64,000 nucleotides of DNA, taken from contig NZ_CP020046.1 in the NCBI RefSeq assembly GCF_002028405.1, positions 2,294,001 through 2,358,000 on the forward strand, in the 5' to 3' direction. Position 1 is the first letter of the stretch; the number at the start of each line of letters is the position of its first letter. Positions 28,043 through 37,382 of this stretch are shown here, piece by piece. The stretch comes from Thiomonas intermedia. GTDB taxonomy: Bacteria; Pseudomonadota; Gammaproteobacteria; Burkholderiales; Burkholderiaceae_C. The translations under genes were made by a program, and so were the position numbers. A model generated the notes under the pieces. That model ran no database searches. It worked only from the letters and a program-made list of their open reading frames with translations, and was not told the origin of the DNA.

Positions 28043-29032
28043 ATGCAGCAGAACATTCTCGTCATCGGCGGCAGCGGCTTCATCGGCAGTCGTCTGGTCA
28101 ATGCCCTGTCGCTGGCCAATCATTTCGTCACCGTGCCCACGCGCCGTCGGCAGCGCGCCCGGCATCTGGTGCAACTGCCCTTGGTCGACGTGGTCGAGAC
28201 CGACGTGCACGACGATGCCAAGCTGGCCAAACTGGTTGCCGGGCGCGATGCGGTGGTCAACCTCGTGGGCATTCTGCACGGCAAGCGCGGGCAGCCCTAT
28301 GGCGCCGATTTCGCCCGTGCCCATGTCGATCTGCCGCGCCGCATCGCCGCGGCCTGCGCCCGGCAGGGCGTGCGCCGTCTGGTGCACATGAGCGCGCTCG
28401 GCGCCGATCGTGACGGTCCTTCGATGTATCTGCGTTCCAAGGGTGCGGGCGAGGCCGCGATCCGTGCGCAGCAGGGCATCGACTTCACGCTCTTCCGGCC
28501 CTCGGTGGTGTTCGGTCCAGAAGATCAATTCCTCAATACCTTCGCCCAGTTGCAGCGCCTGTTTCCCATCGTGCCGCTGGCCGGGGCGAAAACACGCTTT
28601 GCTCCGGTGTGGGTGGGCGATGTGGTCACGGCCTTCGTCAACAGCCTGGTGGGGCCGCGGGCGCGCGACACCGTGGGCAAGACCTACGCGCTGTGTGGCC
28701 CCAAGGTCTACACCCTGGCCGAACTGGTGCGCCTGTGCGGCCACTACGCGCGGGTGGACGGGGGTTGCGGCCGTCCCGTCGTCGCCCTGCCCGACGCGCT
28801 GGGCCGTCTGCAGGCCGCGTTGCTGGAGCTGGCGCCCGGCGACCCCTTGATGAGCCGCGACAACCTCGACTCGATGAAGGTCGACAGCGTGTGCGGCGGC
28901 GATCTCCCGGGCTTTGCCGCCGAGCTGGGCGTGGCGCATCCCGAATCGGTCGAGGCCATGGCGCCGACCTATCTCGACCCGCGTCGGCAGGAGTCGGAAT
29001 ACGGCTCGATGCGCGCTACGGCGGGGCGCTGA
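28043..29032 (+). CDS. NDUFA9-like NAD(P)-binding protein (atypical SDR)
   Basis: A 329-residue extended/atypical short-chain dehydrogenase. The Rossmann turn ILVIGGSGFIGSRLV opens the protein, and DAVVNLVGILHG and LVHMSALGAD follow. The catalytic Tyr-x-x-x-Lys is replaced in the pattern YLRSKGAG. This matches the complex I NDUFA9 subunit-like family found across proteobacteria, where no reaction is established. Roles in ubiquinone synthesis or sugar-nucleotide chemistry have been suggested for relatives. It lies alone between slt and a glutathione S-transferase gene. Confidence 0.85.
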   Translation: MQQNILVIGGSGFIGSRLVNALSLANHFVTVPTRRRQRARHLVQLPLVDVVETDVHDDAKLAKLVAGRDAVVNLVGILHGKRGQPYGADFARAHVDLPRRIAAACARQGVRRLVHMSALGADRDGPSMYLRSKGAGEAAIRAQQGIDFTLFRPSVVFGPEDQFLNTFAQLQRLFPIVPLAGAKTRFAPVWVGDVVTAFVNSLVGPRARDTVGKTYALCGPKVYTLAELVRLCGHYARVDGGCGRPVVALPDALGRLQAALLELAPGDPLMSRDNLDSMKVDSVCGGDLPGFAAELGVAHPESVEAMAPTYLDPRRQESEYGSMRATAGR

Positions 29033-29146
29033 ACTTCTCATCCCGGCGACCATGCGGCGACTGCATGGTGGGCATGCGAAAAATCGGTTTGGCGACTGCA
29101 GGGCTCGGCGGGACAATGGACCGACAGAATCCCGGGAACCCTGTCC

Positions 29147-29815
29147 ATGTTCATCCTGCATATCGGCAACAAGAATTACTCCTCCTGGTCCATGCGCCCC
29201 TGGGTGGCCATGACCGCCTTTGGCATTCCCTTTGAAGAGCGCCAGCACTGGCTGGACACGCCCGCGTTCGCCGCGCAAGTGCCACTGCTCTCGCCCGTGG
29301 CGCGCGTGCCTATTCTGGAAGACGGCGCGCTGCGCATCTGGGACACCCTGGCCATTGGCGAATACCTTGCCGAGCGGTTTCCGCAGCATGCCCTCTGGCC
29401 CAGGGATGCGGCGGCCCGCGCCCGGGCGCGCAGCCTGTGCGCCAGCATGCACAGCGGTTTCGCGGCGCTGCGCGAGCACATGGTGATGAATATCGAGGCC
29501 GATCTGCCGGGCCGCGGCTGGAACCCCGCCGTGCAGCGCGACATCGACCAGATTCTGCTCATGTGGCAGAGCGCCTTGCAGACCAGCGGCGGCCCCTTTC
29601 TGTTCGGTGCGTTCGGCGTGGCCGATGCGTTCTACGCCCCGGTCTGCATGCGGTTTCTCACCTACCGCCCCGAGCTGCCGGACTGGGCCTGGGCTTATGT
29701 GCAAGCCGTCGCCGACCATCCGGCGGTGGCCAGGTGGACCGGGCAGGCGCGCGCCGAGCATGTGTTCTTGCCGGCGGATGAACCCTACCGAAGCGAGCCC
29801 GATCGAACGGCTTGA
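29147..29815 (+). CDS. Glutathione S-transferase family protein
   Basis: A 222-residue GST-fold protein. The thioredoxin-like N-domain contains NKNYSSWSMRPWVAM, where Ser is the likely glutathione-activating residue. VARVPILEDG carries the cis-Pro, and IWDTLAIGEYLAERFP provides the gamma-Glu contact. The helical C-domain has the AFGVADAFYAPVCMRF segment typical of a zeta/YfcF-like group. The substrate is unknown. The ATG at 29147 lies 114 bases after the preceding gene, and the Rep-type helicase gene follows after 72 bases. Confidence 0.9.
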   Translation: MFILHIGNKNYSSWSMRPWVAMTAFGIPFEERQHWLDTPAFAAQVPLLSPVARVPILEDGALRIWDTLAIGEYLAERFPQHALWPRDAAARARARSLCASMHSGFAALREHMVMNIEADLPGRGWNPAVQRDIDQILLMWQSALQTSGGPFLFGAFGVADAFYAPVCMRFLTYRPELPDWAWAYVQAVADHPAVARWTGQARAEHVFLPADEPYRSEPDRTA

Positions 29816-29887
29816 AAAGGGCATCACGGTTGGGTCGGCGACGGGGTGAAAGGCTAGACTGCACCGCTTTGCGTCTTCGTCAGCCTC

Positions 29888-31888
29888 ATGCTCAACGCCG
29901 CCCAGGAACGTGCCGTCGCCCATCTCTCCGGGCCTTGCCTCGTCATCGCCGGGGCGGGTAGCGGCAAGACGCGGGTGATCACGCACAAGATCGGGCGGCT
30001 GCTGCGCGCCGGGCTCGAGCCTGACCAGATCGCGGCGATCACTTTCACCAACAAGGCCGCGGCCGAAATGCGCGAGCGTGCGGCGCAACTGGTGGACAAG
30101 CGCGGCGTGGCCGGCAAGCTCGCCATCTCGACCTTCCACGCCCTGGGCGTGCGCATGTTGCGCGAAAGCGGCGAGGCGTTGGGGCTCAAGCCCAAGTTCT
30201 CCATCCTCGCCGCCGACGACGTCACCGGTCTGCTGCGCGATGCCGGGGCCACGACCGACAACGCCCAGGCCCGTCGCTGGCAGTGGACCATCAGCCTGTG
30301 GAAAAACGCCATGCTCACGCCCGAGGCAGCGGCGCGCGTGGCCGAGAACGACGACGAGCGCGTGGCCGCCAAGGTCTACGCGCGTTATGCCGACATGCTC
30401 CAGGCCTATCAGGCCGTCGATTTCGACGATCTGATCTGGCTGCCCGTCACCCTGCTGCAGCAGCACGCCGAGGTGCGCGAGCACTGGCAGAGCAAGCTGC
30501 GCTATCTGCTGGTGGACGAATACCAGGACACCAACGCCGCGCAGTACGACCTGCTGCGCCTGCTGGTCGGCGACAAAGGCCGCTTCACCGCGGTGGGCGA
30601 CGACGACCAGAGCATCTACGGCTGGCGCGGCGCCACGCTCGACAATCTGCGCCGCCTGGAGACCGACTGGCCCGCGCTCGAAGTCATCAAGCTGGAACAG
30701 AACTACCGCTCGACCAATGCCATTCTGCGGGCGGCCAACGCCATCATCCAGAGCAACCCCAAGCTCTACCCCAAGAGCCTGTGGAGCGAGCATGGCGAGG
30801 GCGAGGCGGTGGAGGTGCGCGCCGCGCAGAACGAAGACGAAGAGGCGCAGATGGTGGTCGCGCGCATCCAGGCGCTGCGCAGCGGCCGCAATGCCGAGTT
30901 GGCGCACATCGCCGTGCTCTACCGCGCCAATCACCAGTCGCGCCCGCTGGAGCAGGCGCTGCGCCGCGCCAACATCCCCTACGTCGTCAGCGGTGGGCAG
31001 AGTTTTTTCGACCGTGCCGAGATCAAGGACGTCTGCGCCTATCTGCGGCTGCTGGCCAATTCCGACGACGATCCCGCCTTTCTGCGCGCCGTCACCACGC
31101 CGCGCCGGGGCATCGGGCCGCAAACCCTGGCGGCGCTGAGCACCTTCGCCGGGCAATGGAAGATCTCGCTGTTCGAGGCGCTGTTCCGCGATTCGATGCC
31201 CGCCGCAGTGGGCGCGCGACCCGCCGATCATCTGCGCGAGTTCGGGCGTCTGCTGCACGACATCGAGTGGCGTGCCCGCACCGCGCCGGCCGGTGAGCTG
31301 CTGCGCGAGATGCTCGAGACCATCGGCTTTCGCGCCTGGCTGGAAGAGCACAGCGACAACCCGCGCGAGGCCGAGCAGCGCTGGAAGAACGTCGACGACT
31401 TCTGCGGCTGGATCGAGCGCAAGGCTGAAGAAGACAAGGTCGGCCTCACCCAGATCGCCCAGACCATTTCGCTCATCACCCAGTTGCAGGAGCGCGGCGA
31501 CCAGCGCGACGCCGTGACCCTGTGCACCCTGCACGCCGCCAAGGGGCTGGAGTGGCCGCATGTGGTGCTGGCCGGATGCGAGGAGGGGCTGCTGCCCTTC
31601 TTCACCGAGGAGCGGCCGCTGTCGGCAACGGCGCTGGAGGAAGAGCGGCGCCTGATGTATGTGGGCGTGACCCGTGCGCGCCAGACCCTGGTGCTGAGCT
31701 GGTGCAGCAAGCGCAAGCAGGGCCGCGGCGCAGCGGGACGCACGCCCAGCCGCTTCATCGGCGAAATGCAGACCGGTCAGCCCAAGGTCAGCAACAAGGA
31801 GGCCGCCATGGCCCGCATCGCCGCCTTGCGCAGCCGCCTGGACGCGGCGGTGGAAGAGGTGTCAGTGCCGGGCGACGCCAAGACCTGA
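29888..31888 (+). CDS. rep: ATP-dependent DNA helicase Rep (UvrD/Rep superfamily 1A)
   Basis: A 666-residue 3'-5' helicase that removes roadblocks ahead of the replisome. Helicase motifs appear in order: Q-motif LNAAQERAV, Walker A AGAGSGKTRV, Ia TFTNKAAAEM, II LLVDEYQDTN, III GDDDQSIYGWRGA, IV LEQNYRS, V VTLCTLHAAKGLEW and VI RRLMYVGVTRAR. The length and the QDTN form fit Rep rather than the longer UvrD with its C-terminal extension. Start codon ATG at 29888 (MLNAAQERAV). A 208-base gap before fadD follows. Confidence 0.94.
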   Translation: MLNAAQERAVAHLSGPCLVIAGAGSGKTRVITHKIGRLLRAGLEPDQIAAITFTNKAAAEMRERAAQLVDKRGVAGKLAISTFHALGVRMLRESGEALGLKPKFSILAADDVTGLLRDAGATTDNAQARRWQWTISLWKNAMLTPEAAARVAENDDERVAAKVYARYADMLQAYQAVDFDDLIWLPVTLLQQHAEVREHWQSKLRYLLVDEYQDTNAAQYDLLRLLVGDKGRFTAVGDDDQSIYGWRGATLDNLRRLETDWPALEVIKLEQNYRSTNAILRAANAIIQSNPKLYPKSLWSEHGEGEAVEVRAAQNEDEEAQMVVARIQALRSGRNAELAHIAVLYRANHQSRPLEQALRRANIPYVVSGGQSFFDRAEIKDVCAYLRLLANSDDDPAFLRAVTTPRRGIGPQTLAALSTFAGQWKISLFEALFRDSMPAAVGARPADHLREFGRLLHDIEWRARTAPAGELLREMLETIGFRAWLEEHSDNPREAEQRWKNVDDFCGWIERKAEEDKVGLTQIAQTISLITQLQERGDQRDAVTLCTLHAAKGLEWPHVVLAGCEEGLLPFFTEERPLSATALEEERRLMYVGVTRARQTLVLSWCSKRKQGRGAAGRTPSRFIGEMQTGQPKVSNKEAAMARIAALRSRLDAAVEEVSVPGDAKT

Positions 31889-32096
31889 GCTTCGACCGCA
31901 TGCCTTGCCTCGCACCTCCGCCTTGCATCCCTCCCCGCCTGGGGGCAACGCGGGTGCAGAAGCGGCGTTAACAGGCCCTTGACCCCACTCGGTGCATTGC
32001 CCTAGCCGAAACATGTCGAATCGGCTATGTTCCAAAAATCGAACGGGCGTGCTTTTTCCCGTTGCGCTGCATTCAAAACAACGCAGGAGACAGTTC

Positions 32097-33764
32097 ATGG
32101 AGCGGATCTGGCTGGCGAACTATCCCGCAGGCGTGCCTGCGGATATCGACCCGGAAATTTTTTCCAATGTGGACGCGCTCATGACGCGCAGCTTCAAGGC
32201 CTACGCCGAGCGCCCGGCCTATGCCTTCATGGGGCACAAGACCAGCTACGCGCAGTGGGATGCGCAAAGCACCGCACTGGCCGCCTATTTCCAGTCGCTC
32301 GGGCTCAAGCAGGGCGACCGCGTGGCGCTGATGATGCCCAATGTGCCGCAATACCCGGCGGCGGTTGCCGCCGTCTTGCGCGCCGGTTTGGTGGTGGTCA
32401 ATGTCAACCCGCTCTACACCCCGCGCGAACTCGAACACCAGCTCAAGGACAGCGGCGCTCTGGCCATCGTCATTCTGGAGAACTTCGCCCACACCCTGCA
32501 GCAGGTCATCGCGCGCACGTCGGTGCGGCATGTGGTGGTGGCGAACATGGGCGAAACGCTGGGCTTTCCGCTGGGGCCCATCGTCAACTATGTGGTGCGG
32601 CACAAGAAAAAGCTCGTGCCAGCCTGGTCGCTGCCCGGCCATGTGTCGTGGAAGGCGGCGCTCAGAAAAGGGGCGGAACTGTCCTTCAGCCGACCGCAAG
32701 TCAGTGCGGACGACGTGGCCCTGCTGCAGTACACCGGCGGCACCACCGGCGTGGCCAAGGGCGCCACGCTGACGCACCGCAACATCGTCGCCAACATCCT
32801 GCAGTCGGCGGCCTGGTATGGCCCGGCCCTGGGCAAGCTGCCCGAGGGCAAGCAGCTGGGCACCATCTGCGCGTTGCCGCTCTATCACATCTTCGCCTTC
32901 ACCGTCATCATGATGCTCAGCGCCTATGAGGGCGGCATGATGATCCTCATCCCCAATCCGCGCGACCTTCCGGGCACGCTCAAGGAGCTGGCGAAGTACG
33001 AAGTGCATTCCTTCCCCGCGGTGAACACCCTGTTCAACGGCCTGCTCAATCACCCGGATTTCGACAAGGTGAACTGGCGCACGCTGATGCTCAGCGTGGG
33101 CGGCGGCATGGCGGTGCAGGAGGCCGTGGCCCGGCGCTGGCTGGAGCGCACCGGCTGCCCGATCTGCGAGGGCTACGGCCTGTCGGAGACGTCGCCGTCG
33201 GCGATCTGCAACCCGACCGACACCGACCGCTACAGCGGCACCATCGGCATGCCGATTCCGTCCACCGAACTGCAACTGGTGGACGACAGCGGCCGCGAGG
33301 TGGCGCCGGGCCTGCCTGGCGAGATTGCGCTGCGTGGACCGCAGGTCATGCGCGGCTACTGGAACCGTCCCGAAGAGACCGCGGCAACCTTTACCTCCGA
33401 GGGTTTTCTGCGCACGGGCGACATCGGCGAGGTCGATGACCGGGGCTTCGTGAAGATCATCGACCGCAAGAAGGACATGATTCTGGTATCGGGCTTCAAC
33501 GTCTATCCCAACGAGGTCGAGGGCGTCGCCGTCATGCACCCCGGCGTGCTCGAAGCCGCCGCCATCGGCGTGCCCGACGCGAATTCGGGCGAGGCGGTGA
33601 AGCTGTTCGTGGTGAAGAAAGATCCCGGGCTGACTGAAGCGCAACTGCGCGACTTCCTGCACGAGCAGCTCACCGGCTACAAGCGGCCACGCTACATCGA
33701 ATTCCGCGGCGACCTGCCCAAGACGCCCGTGGGCAAAATCCTGCGGCGCGAGCTCCGGTCCTGA
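32097..33764 (+). CDS. fadD: Long-chain fatty acid-CoA ligase
   Basis: A 555-residue acyl-CoA synthetase that activates fatty acids with ATP through an acyl-AMP intermediate. The P-loop YTGGTTGVAKGATLTHRN, the A5-type YGLSETSP, the adenine/ribose Asp in FLRTGDIGEVD and the fatty acyl-CoA signature LVSGFNVYPNEVE are all intact, as is the C-terminal catalytic Lys in TPVGKILRREL. CAGGAGA lies nine bases before the ATG at 32097 (MERIWLANY), which decides the start. The gap before it (31889-32096) holds no gene. The gene ends nine bases from the convergent PAS-GGDEF-EAL gene. Confidence 0.95.
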   Translation: MERIWLANYPAGVPADIDPEIFSNVDALMTRSFKAYAERPAYAFMGHKTSYAQWDAQSTALAAYFQSLGLKQGDRVALMMPNVPQYPAAVAAVLRAGLVVVNVNPLYTPRELEHQLKDSGALAIVILENFAHTLQQVIARTSVRHVVVANMGETLGFPLGPIVNYVVRHKKKLVPAWSLPGHVSWKAALRKGAELSFSRPQVSADDVALLQYTGGTTGVAKGATLTHRNIVANILQSAAWYGPALGKLPEGKQLGTICALPLYHIFAFTVIMMLSAYEGGMMILIPNPRDLPGTLKELAKYEVHSFPAVNTLFNGLLNHPDFDKVNWRTLMLSVGGGMAVQEAVARRWLERTGCPICEGYGLSETSPSAICNPTDTDRYSGTIGMPIPSTELQLVDDSGREVAPGLPGEIALRGPQVMRGYWNRPEETAATFTSEGFLRTGDIGEVDDRGFVKIIDRKKDMILVSGFNVYPNEVEGVAVMHPGVLEAAAIGVPDANSGEAVKLFVVKKDPGLTEAQLRDFLHEQLTGYKRPRYIEFRGDLPKTPVGKILRRELRS

Positions 33765-33773
33765 CAACAGGCC

Positions 33774-36296
33774 CTAGTCGGCCCTGGGTTCCCGCAGATC
33801 GTGCAGCAGGTTCAGCGCCTGCTGCACGTTGAGCGCGCGCGAGAACACCCAGCCCTGAATCATCGGGCAGCCGGCGCGTTCCAGCCAGAGCAGGTCGGCC
33901 AGTGTCTCCACGCCTTCGGCCACGACTTCCAGGTTCAGCGTTTTGGCCATGGTGAGCGTGGCCCGGGCGATGGCCGCCTTGAAACGGTCGGCGCTCACCC
34001 CGGCGGCGATGGCGCGGTCGAGCTTGATTTGCGAGACCGGCAGGCGGGTGAGGTAGCCCAGATTGGAGTAGCCCGCGCCGAAATCGTCGAGCGCGAGCTG
34101 CACGCCCATGCTCTGAAACGCATCGAGCACGGCGAGCAGGTCGGGGTTGTGTTCGATCTCCACGTTTTCGGTGAGTTCGAGCACCAGCCTCTCCGCTGGA
34201 ATGCCGTAACCCGCTGCCGCCTCCGTCATGCAGGACACACAGGCGTTGACATGCAACTGGCGCGGCGACACGTTGTACGCCATCGTGCCCTCGAAGCCCT
34301 GCTCCTTGCGTAGCCGGGCGAAGCCCTCCAGCGCGACCGACATCATCACCGGACCGAAGCTGTCGAGCAGTCCGCTGTCGGTGAGGATGGAGATGAACTC
34401 GTCGGGCTGCACGCGCTCGCCGTTGCCGCGCGTCCACCGGGCCAGGGCTTCGAAGCCGGTGATCCGATAGGCGCTGCGCAGGGTTTCGAGACTGGCCGAC
34501 TCGTCGTGCAGCAGCACGCTCTGCAGCCGCGACCAGATGGGCTGGAAATGGACCTCGAAACGGTGATGGGCGATGGCTGCGCGCAACTCCTCTTCAAGCT
34601 GCAGACGCCGCTCGATGCGCAACTGCAGCGCCACCGAGAACGACTCCACGCGATTGCGGCCCAGCATCTTCGATTCGTGCAGCGCCGCGTCGGCGCGGCC
34701 CACCAGCTCGGCGGTGCTGTGGCCATGCTGCGGAAACACCGCCACGCCGATGCTGGTGCTGAACTGCAGGGTGCGTCCGCCGTGCTCGATGGGCTCGCTG
34801 AGCTTGTCCTGCACCACGGCAGCGATGCGCATGGCTTCGGCCGCGTCGTGCGCGTCCCGCGCCAGAATGAGGAACTCGTCGCCGCCGAACCGGGCGGCCG
34901 TGTTGTTGGGGCGGGCGAGCTGCACCAGGCGCTTGGCCGTCTCGATCAGGGTCTGGTCGCCCACGGCGTGGCCCAGGGCATCGTTGATCAGCTTGAAACG
35001 GTCGAGGCCGATGAACAGCACCGCAAAGCACTGCCCCGGCGGGGTCACGGCGATGGCGTCTTCGACGTGCTTCTCAAACAGGGTGCGGTTGGCCAGGCCG
35101 GTGAGCGTGTCGCGGTAGGCCGCGAGTTCGAGCTTCTCCTCGGCCTGATGCGCCTGGGTGACGTCGCGCACCACGCCGCGATAGCCCTGAAACAGACCGA
35201 GATGATCGATGATCGGCGCGGCATCGACACGCCACCACAGCAGCGCGGCGTCTTTCTCCAGCCGGAACGGCACGACCAGATCGCGTACCTCCTGGTGCTC
35301 TTCCATGAGAAAGCGCAGCTGCGCCCACTCAGGCGAGAACTCCTGTCCCGGGTAGAGCGCGGCCAGGCTGGCACCGACCAGGTTCAGGCTGGCCAGCGGC
35401 GACTCTTCGGAGCGTCTCGAACTGCGTGAGATGTAGGTCAGCACGCCTTCGGGGTCCGACTCCCAGAACCATTCGTTCGACAGCTCGGCCAGCATGCGGA
35501 AGCGGCTTTCGCTGCGGTTCAGCCGGGTCTGCGTCTGCCGCAGTTCGGTGATGTCCCAGGTCAGGCCGAAGATGCGCGTGGCCACGCCGTCGGTGCCCCG
35601 TTCGCGCACCATGCCGTGGTTCATCGTCGTCACCATCTGGCCGTCGGCGCGGATGAAGCGCGTCTCCACCGTCTGCACGAAACCGTCGGGCGCGCTGATG
35701 CGCGCGATGGCCTGCTCCAGTGCCGGCAGATCGGCCGGCACCACATGCCCCATCCACTCGGGAATGGTGAACGTCTTGGGCTCATGCCGGTGCGCTTCGT
35801 CGAGCCAGTTCTGCTCGGCGTGAAGTTGCCCGGTCTGCAGGTCGAGTTCCCAGATGGTCAGCCCGGGGCTGGTGCGCAGCAGGTCGAGCGAGGAGTCGCC
35901 GGCATGCAGGCGCGTGGTGTCCTGCATGAAGCAGAAGTACCCCGGAACGACGCCATGTTCATCGACGGGAAAGGGCACCAGCCGCACCTGCAGCCAGGCG
36001 CCGCCATGGCGGCCCGAGAGGTGGGACTGGCGCTCGTATTGCGTGATCTGGCCACGCAGCACCGAGGCGACCTGCGGGGCGATGGACTGCATCGCCGCTG
36101 CGGACACCATCTGCTCCAAGGGCTGACCGCGCAAGGCCTCGGCCGACTGGCCCAGCCAGTTCGCATAGGCGGTGTTGCAATACAAAAGTCGGCTCTGAGC
36201 GTCGAAGCAGGCCGCCATCAAGGGCAAATGCTCCGCCCACCGTGCGATGTCCTGGCACCAGGATTCAGCCTTCAGGGGTGGTATGTCGAACGCCAT
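33774..36296 (-). CDS. PAS-GGDEF-EAL cyclic-di-GMP turnover protein
   Basis: An 840-residue soluble sensor with no transmembrane helix. There are three PAS-type segments in the first 390 residues, then a GGDEF domain (RDTLTGLANRTLF ... RFGGDEFLIL) and an EAL domain (TGFEALARW, LELTENVEIEH, LDDFGAGYSNLGYL, VVAEGVET). Both catalytic signatures are intact, so synthesis and hydrolysis of c-di-GMP are both possible. The RxxD inhibitory site expected just before GGDEF is absent (PNNTAARFGGDEF), so product inhibition at that site is not expected. It is divergent from a lipoprotein gene across a 272-base gap. A link to the pilus system in this window is plausible but not shown. Confidence 0.93.
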   Translation of the reverse strand: MAFDIPPLKAESWCQDIARWAEHLPLMAACFDAQSRLLYCNTAYANWLGQSAEALRGQPLEQMVSAAAMQSIAPQVASVLRGQITQYERQSHLSGRHGGAWLQVRLVPFPVDEHGVVPGYFCFMQDTTRLHAGDSSLDLLRTSPGLTIWELDLQTGQLHAEQNWLDEAHRHEPKTFTIPEWMGHVVPADLPALEQAIARISAPDGFVQTVETRFIRADGQMVTTMNHGMVRERGTDGVATRIFGLTWDITELRQTQTRLNRSESRFRMLAELSNEWFWESDPEGVLTYISRSSRRSEESPLASLNLVGASLAALYPGQEFSPEWAQLRFLMEEHQEVRDLVVPFRLEKDAALLWWRVDAAPIIDHLGLFQGYRGVVRDVTQAHQAEEKLELAAYRDTLTGLANRTLFEKHVEDAIAVTPPGQCFAVLFIGLDRFKLINDALGHAVGDQTLIETAKRLVQLARPNNTAARFGGDEFLILARDAHDAAEAMRIAAVVQDKLSEPIEHGGRTLQFSTSIGVAVFPQHGHSTAELVGRADAALHESKMLGRNRVESFSVALQLRIERRLQLEEELRAAIAHHRFEVHFQPIWSRLQSVLLHDESASLETLRSAYRITGFEALARWTRGNGERVQPDEFISILTDSGLLDSFGPVMMSVALEGFARLRKEQGFEGTMAYNVSPRQLHVNACVSCMTEAAAGYGIPAERLVLELTENVEIEHNPDLLAVLDAFQSMGVQLALDDFGAGYSNLGYLTRLPVSQIKLDRAIAAGVSADRFKAAIARATLTMAKTLNLEVVAEGVETLADLLWLERAGCPMIQGWVFSRALNVQQALNLLHDLREPRAD

Positions 36297-36568
36297 TCGC
36301 CGGAATGTCTTCGCGGAAAGATCAAAAGTTGACCGGCTGATGGTTCGACAGGGCGATCATCAGCGTCTTTCATATCAGCAGGCACGGATTTGTAAAGTCT
36401 AAAGCAAGCCACGCCTTTGCGGACGTATTGCGCACGATCGCACAAAAAAGTGTCAATTTTTGAAACACTTGAAAAACAGCCTCGATGAAAGTTGGACAAT
36501 TTCAAGCGCAGCCTCCCCCATTCGGGAGGGCATGATTTGATCTAGACCAGAAAACCATCGGAGGGGAT
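36297..36568. other. Divergent intergenic region without a gene
   Basis: This 272-base stretch is noticeably richer in A/T than its flanks and separates the divergent c-di-GMP gene and the poly-glycine lipoprotein gene. It should hold both promoters. A GGAGGGG ribosome-binding site lies just before the lipoprotein ATG. A 77-codon minus-strand frame here has no recognisable features and I do not call it. I see no clear operator palindrome. Confidence 0.5.
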
Positions 36569-37303
36569 ATGAACAACGGAATGTGGCGTTACCGACACGC
36601 GGCCGCGCTGGGCCTGGTGGCCTTGCTGGCGGGGTGTGGGGGGGGAGGGGGCGGAGGGGGCGGAGGGGGGGCGCCGACGCCGCCCTCCAATAATCAGTCT
36701 CAATGCACCCTGTTCTATGGTTTGTCAGGGAGGGTTTTGGACGGCTCGGGAGCTGGGGTTTCTGGTGTCTACGTCACCGCGACGAATGCGCTCACGCAGC
36801 AGGTTTGTTCAACATCCACTAACCCAACAGGAAGCGATGGCAGTTATGTCCTGCCAATTGGTAGCTGCGGAAATGCGACATCGGTGACCGTGAGTGCGCC
36901 GTTAAACAATACAACCGTCTCGAACAATTGGAGTTCGTGCCAACCCGTGAATGGAGTGAACCTGACACCGAGTACGACCTCGGGTGTCGCCGCTTACCAA
37001 GGGACCTGGTCGGCGACCTACTCTTCCAAATTACAGACTGGCGGAGATTCCGGTAGTTGTTCGGTCGTAGTGAATGCGGATGGTGTGATCGACCCAGCAC
37101 AGAATGCGAACAACTGCACATCCAGCATCTCAGGTCAATTCACCCTGACGGGTGCGCTGAATGATCAGGGGCAGTTTGCTGGGACGACCAGTTCCGGCGC
37201 GTCCTACATTGGGCAATTCGACGCGACCAGCAAGTCGGCAAATGGCACATGGCAGAACAGCGGCAATACGGACAACGGGCCATGGCAAGCCTCATTGCCG
37301 TGA
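36569..37303 (+). CDS. Poly-glycine lipoprotein with a carboxypeptidase-regulatory-like domain
   Basis: A 244-residue exported lipoprotein. Signal peptide with lipobox LLAGC, acylated Cys at residue 23. It is followed at once by eleven glycines encoded by a G-rich stretch containing runs of eight and seven G. After a Pro/Thr linker comes a carboxypeptidase-regulatory-like beta-sandwich (LSGRVLDGSGAGVSGVYVTATN ... GSDGSYVLPIGSC). A Ser/Thr/Asn/Gly-rich beta region with paired Cys follows (GSCSVVVNADG ... GQFTLTGAL). Composition and lower GC differ from the neighbours, suggesting recent acquisition or relaxed selection. GGAGGGG precedes the ATG and a strong terminator follows. Function unknown. 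An outer-membrane or surface location is likely. Confidence 0.85.
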   Translation: MNNGMWRYRHAAALGLVALLAGCGGGGGGGGGGGAPTPPSNNQSQCTLFYGLSGRVLDGSGAGVSGVYVTATNALTQQVCSTSTNPTGSDGSYVLPIGSCGNATSVTVSAPLNNTTVSNNWSSCQPVNGVNLTPSTTSGVAAYQGTWSATYSSKLQTGGDSGSCSVVVNADGVIDPAQNANNCTSSISGQFTLTGALNDQGQFAGTTSSGASYIGQFDATSKSANGTWQNSGNTDNGPWQASLP

Positions 37304-37320
37304 GCACAGATTGACTTGAA

Positions 37321-37357
37321 TGGAAACAGGCCGCCCCGCGCGGCCTGTTTCCATTTT
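37321..37357 (+). terminator. Rho-independent terminator after the lipoprotein gene
   Basis: A perfect 14-bp stem (TGGAAACAGGCCGC with GCGGCCTGTTTCCA) closes a five-base loop and is followed by TTTT. It starts 18 bases after the lipoprotein stop codon and ends 26 bases before the cca start. Confidence 0.92.
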
Positions 37358-37382
37358 GCTGCTGCCTTTTACACTGCCCTCC

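Noticed and set aside
27860-31561. A 1233-codon minus-strand open frame across the NDUFA9-like, GST and rep genes
   Set aside because: It covers three well-supported plus-strand genes and translates to His/Gly/Arg-rich sequence with no recognisable domain.
36272-36505. A 77-codon minus-strand open frame upstream of the c-di-GMP gene
   Set aside because: It overlaps the start of that gene, has no ribosome-binding site or family pattern, and sits in an AT-rich promoter region.
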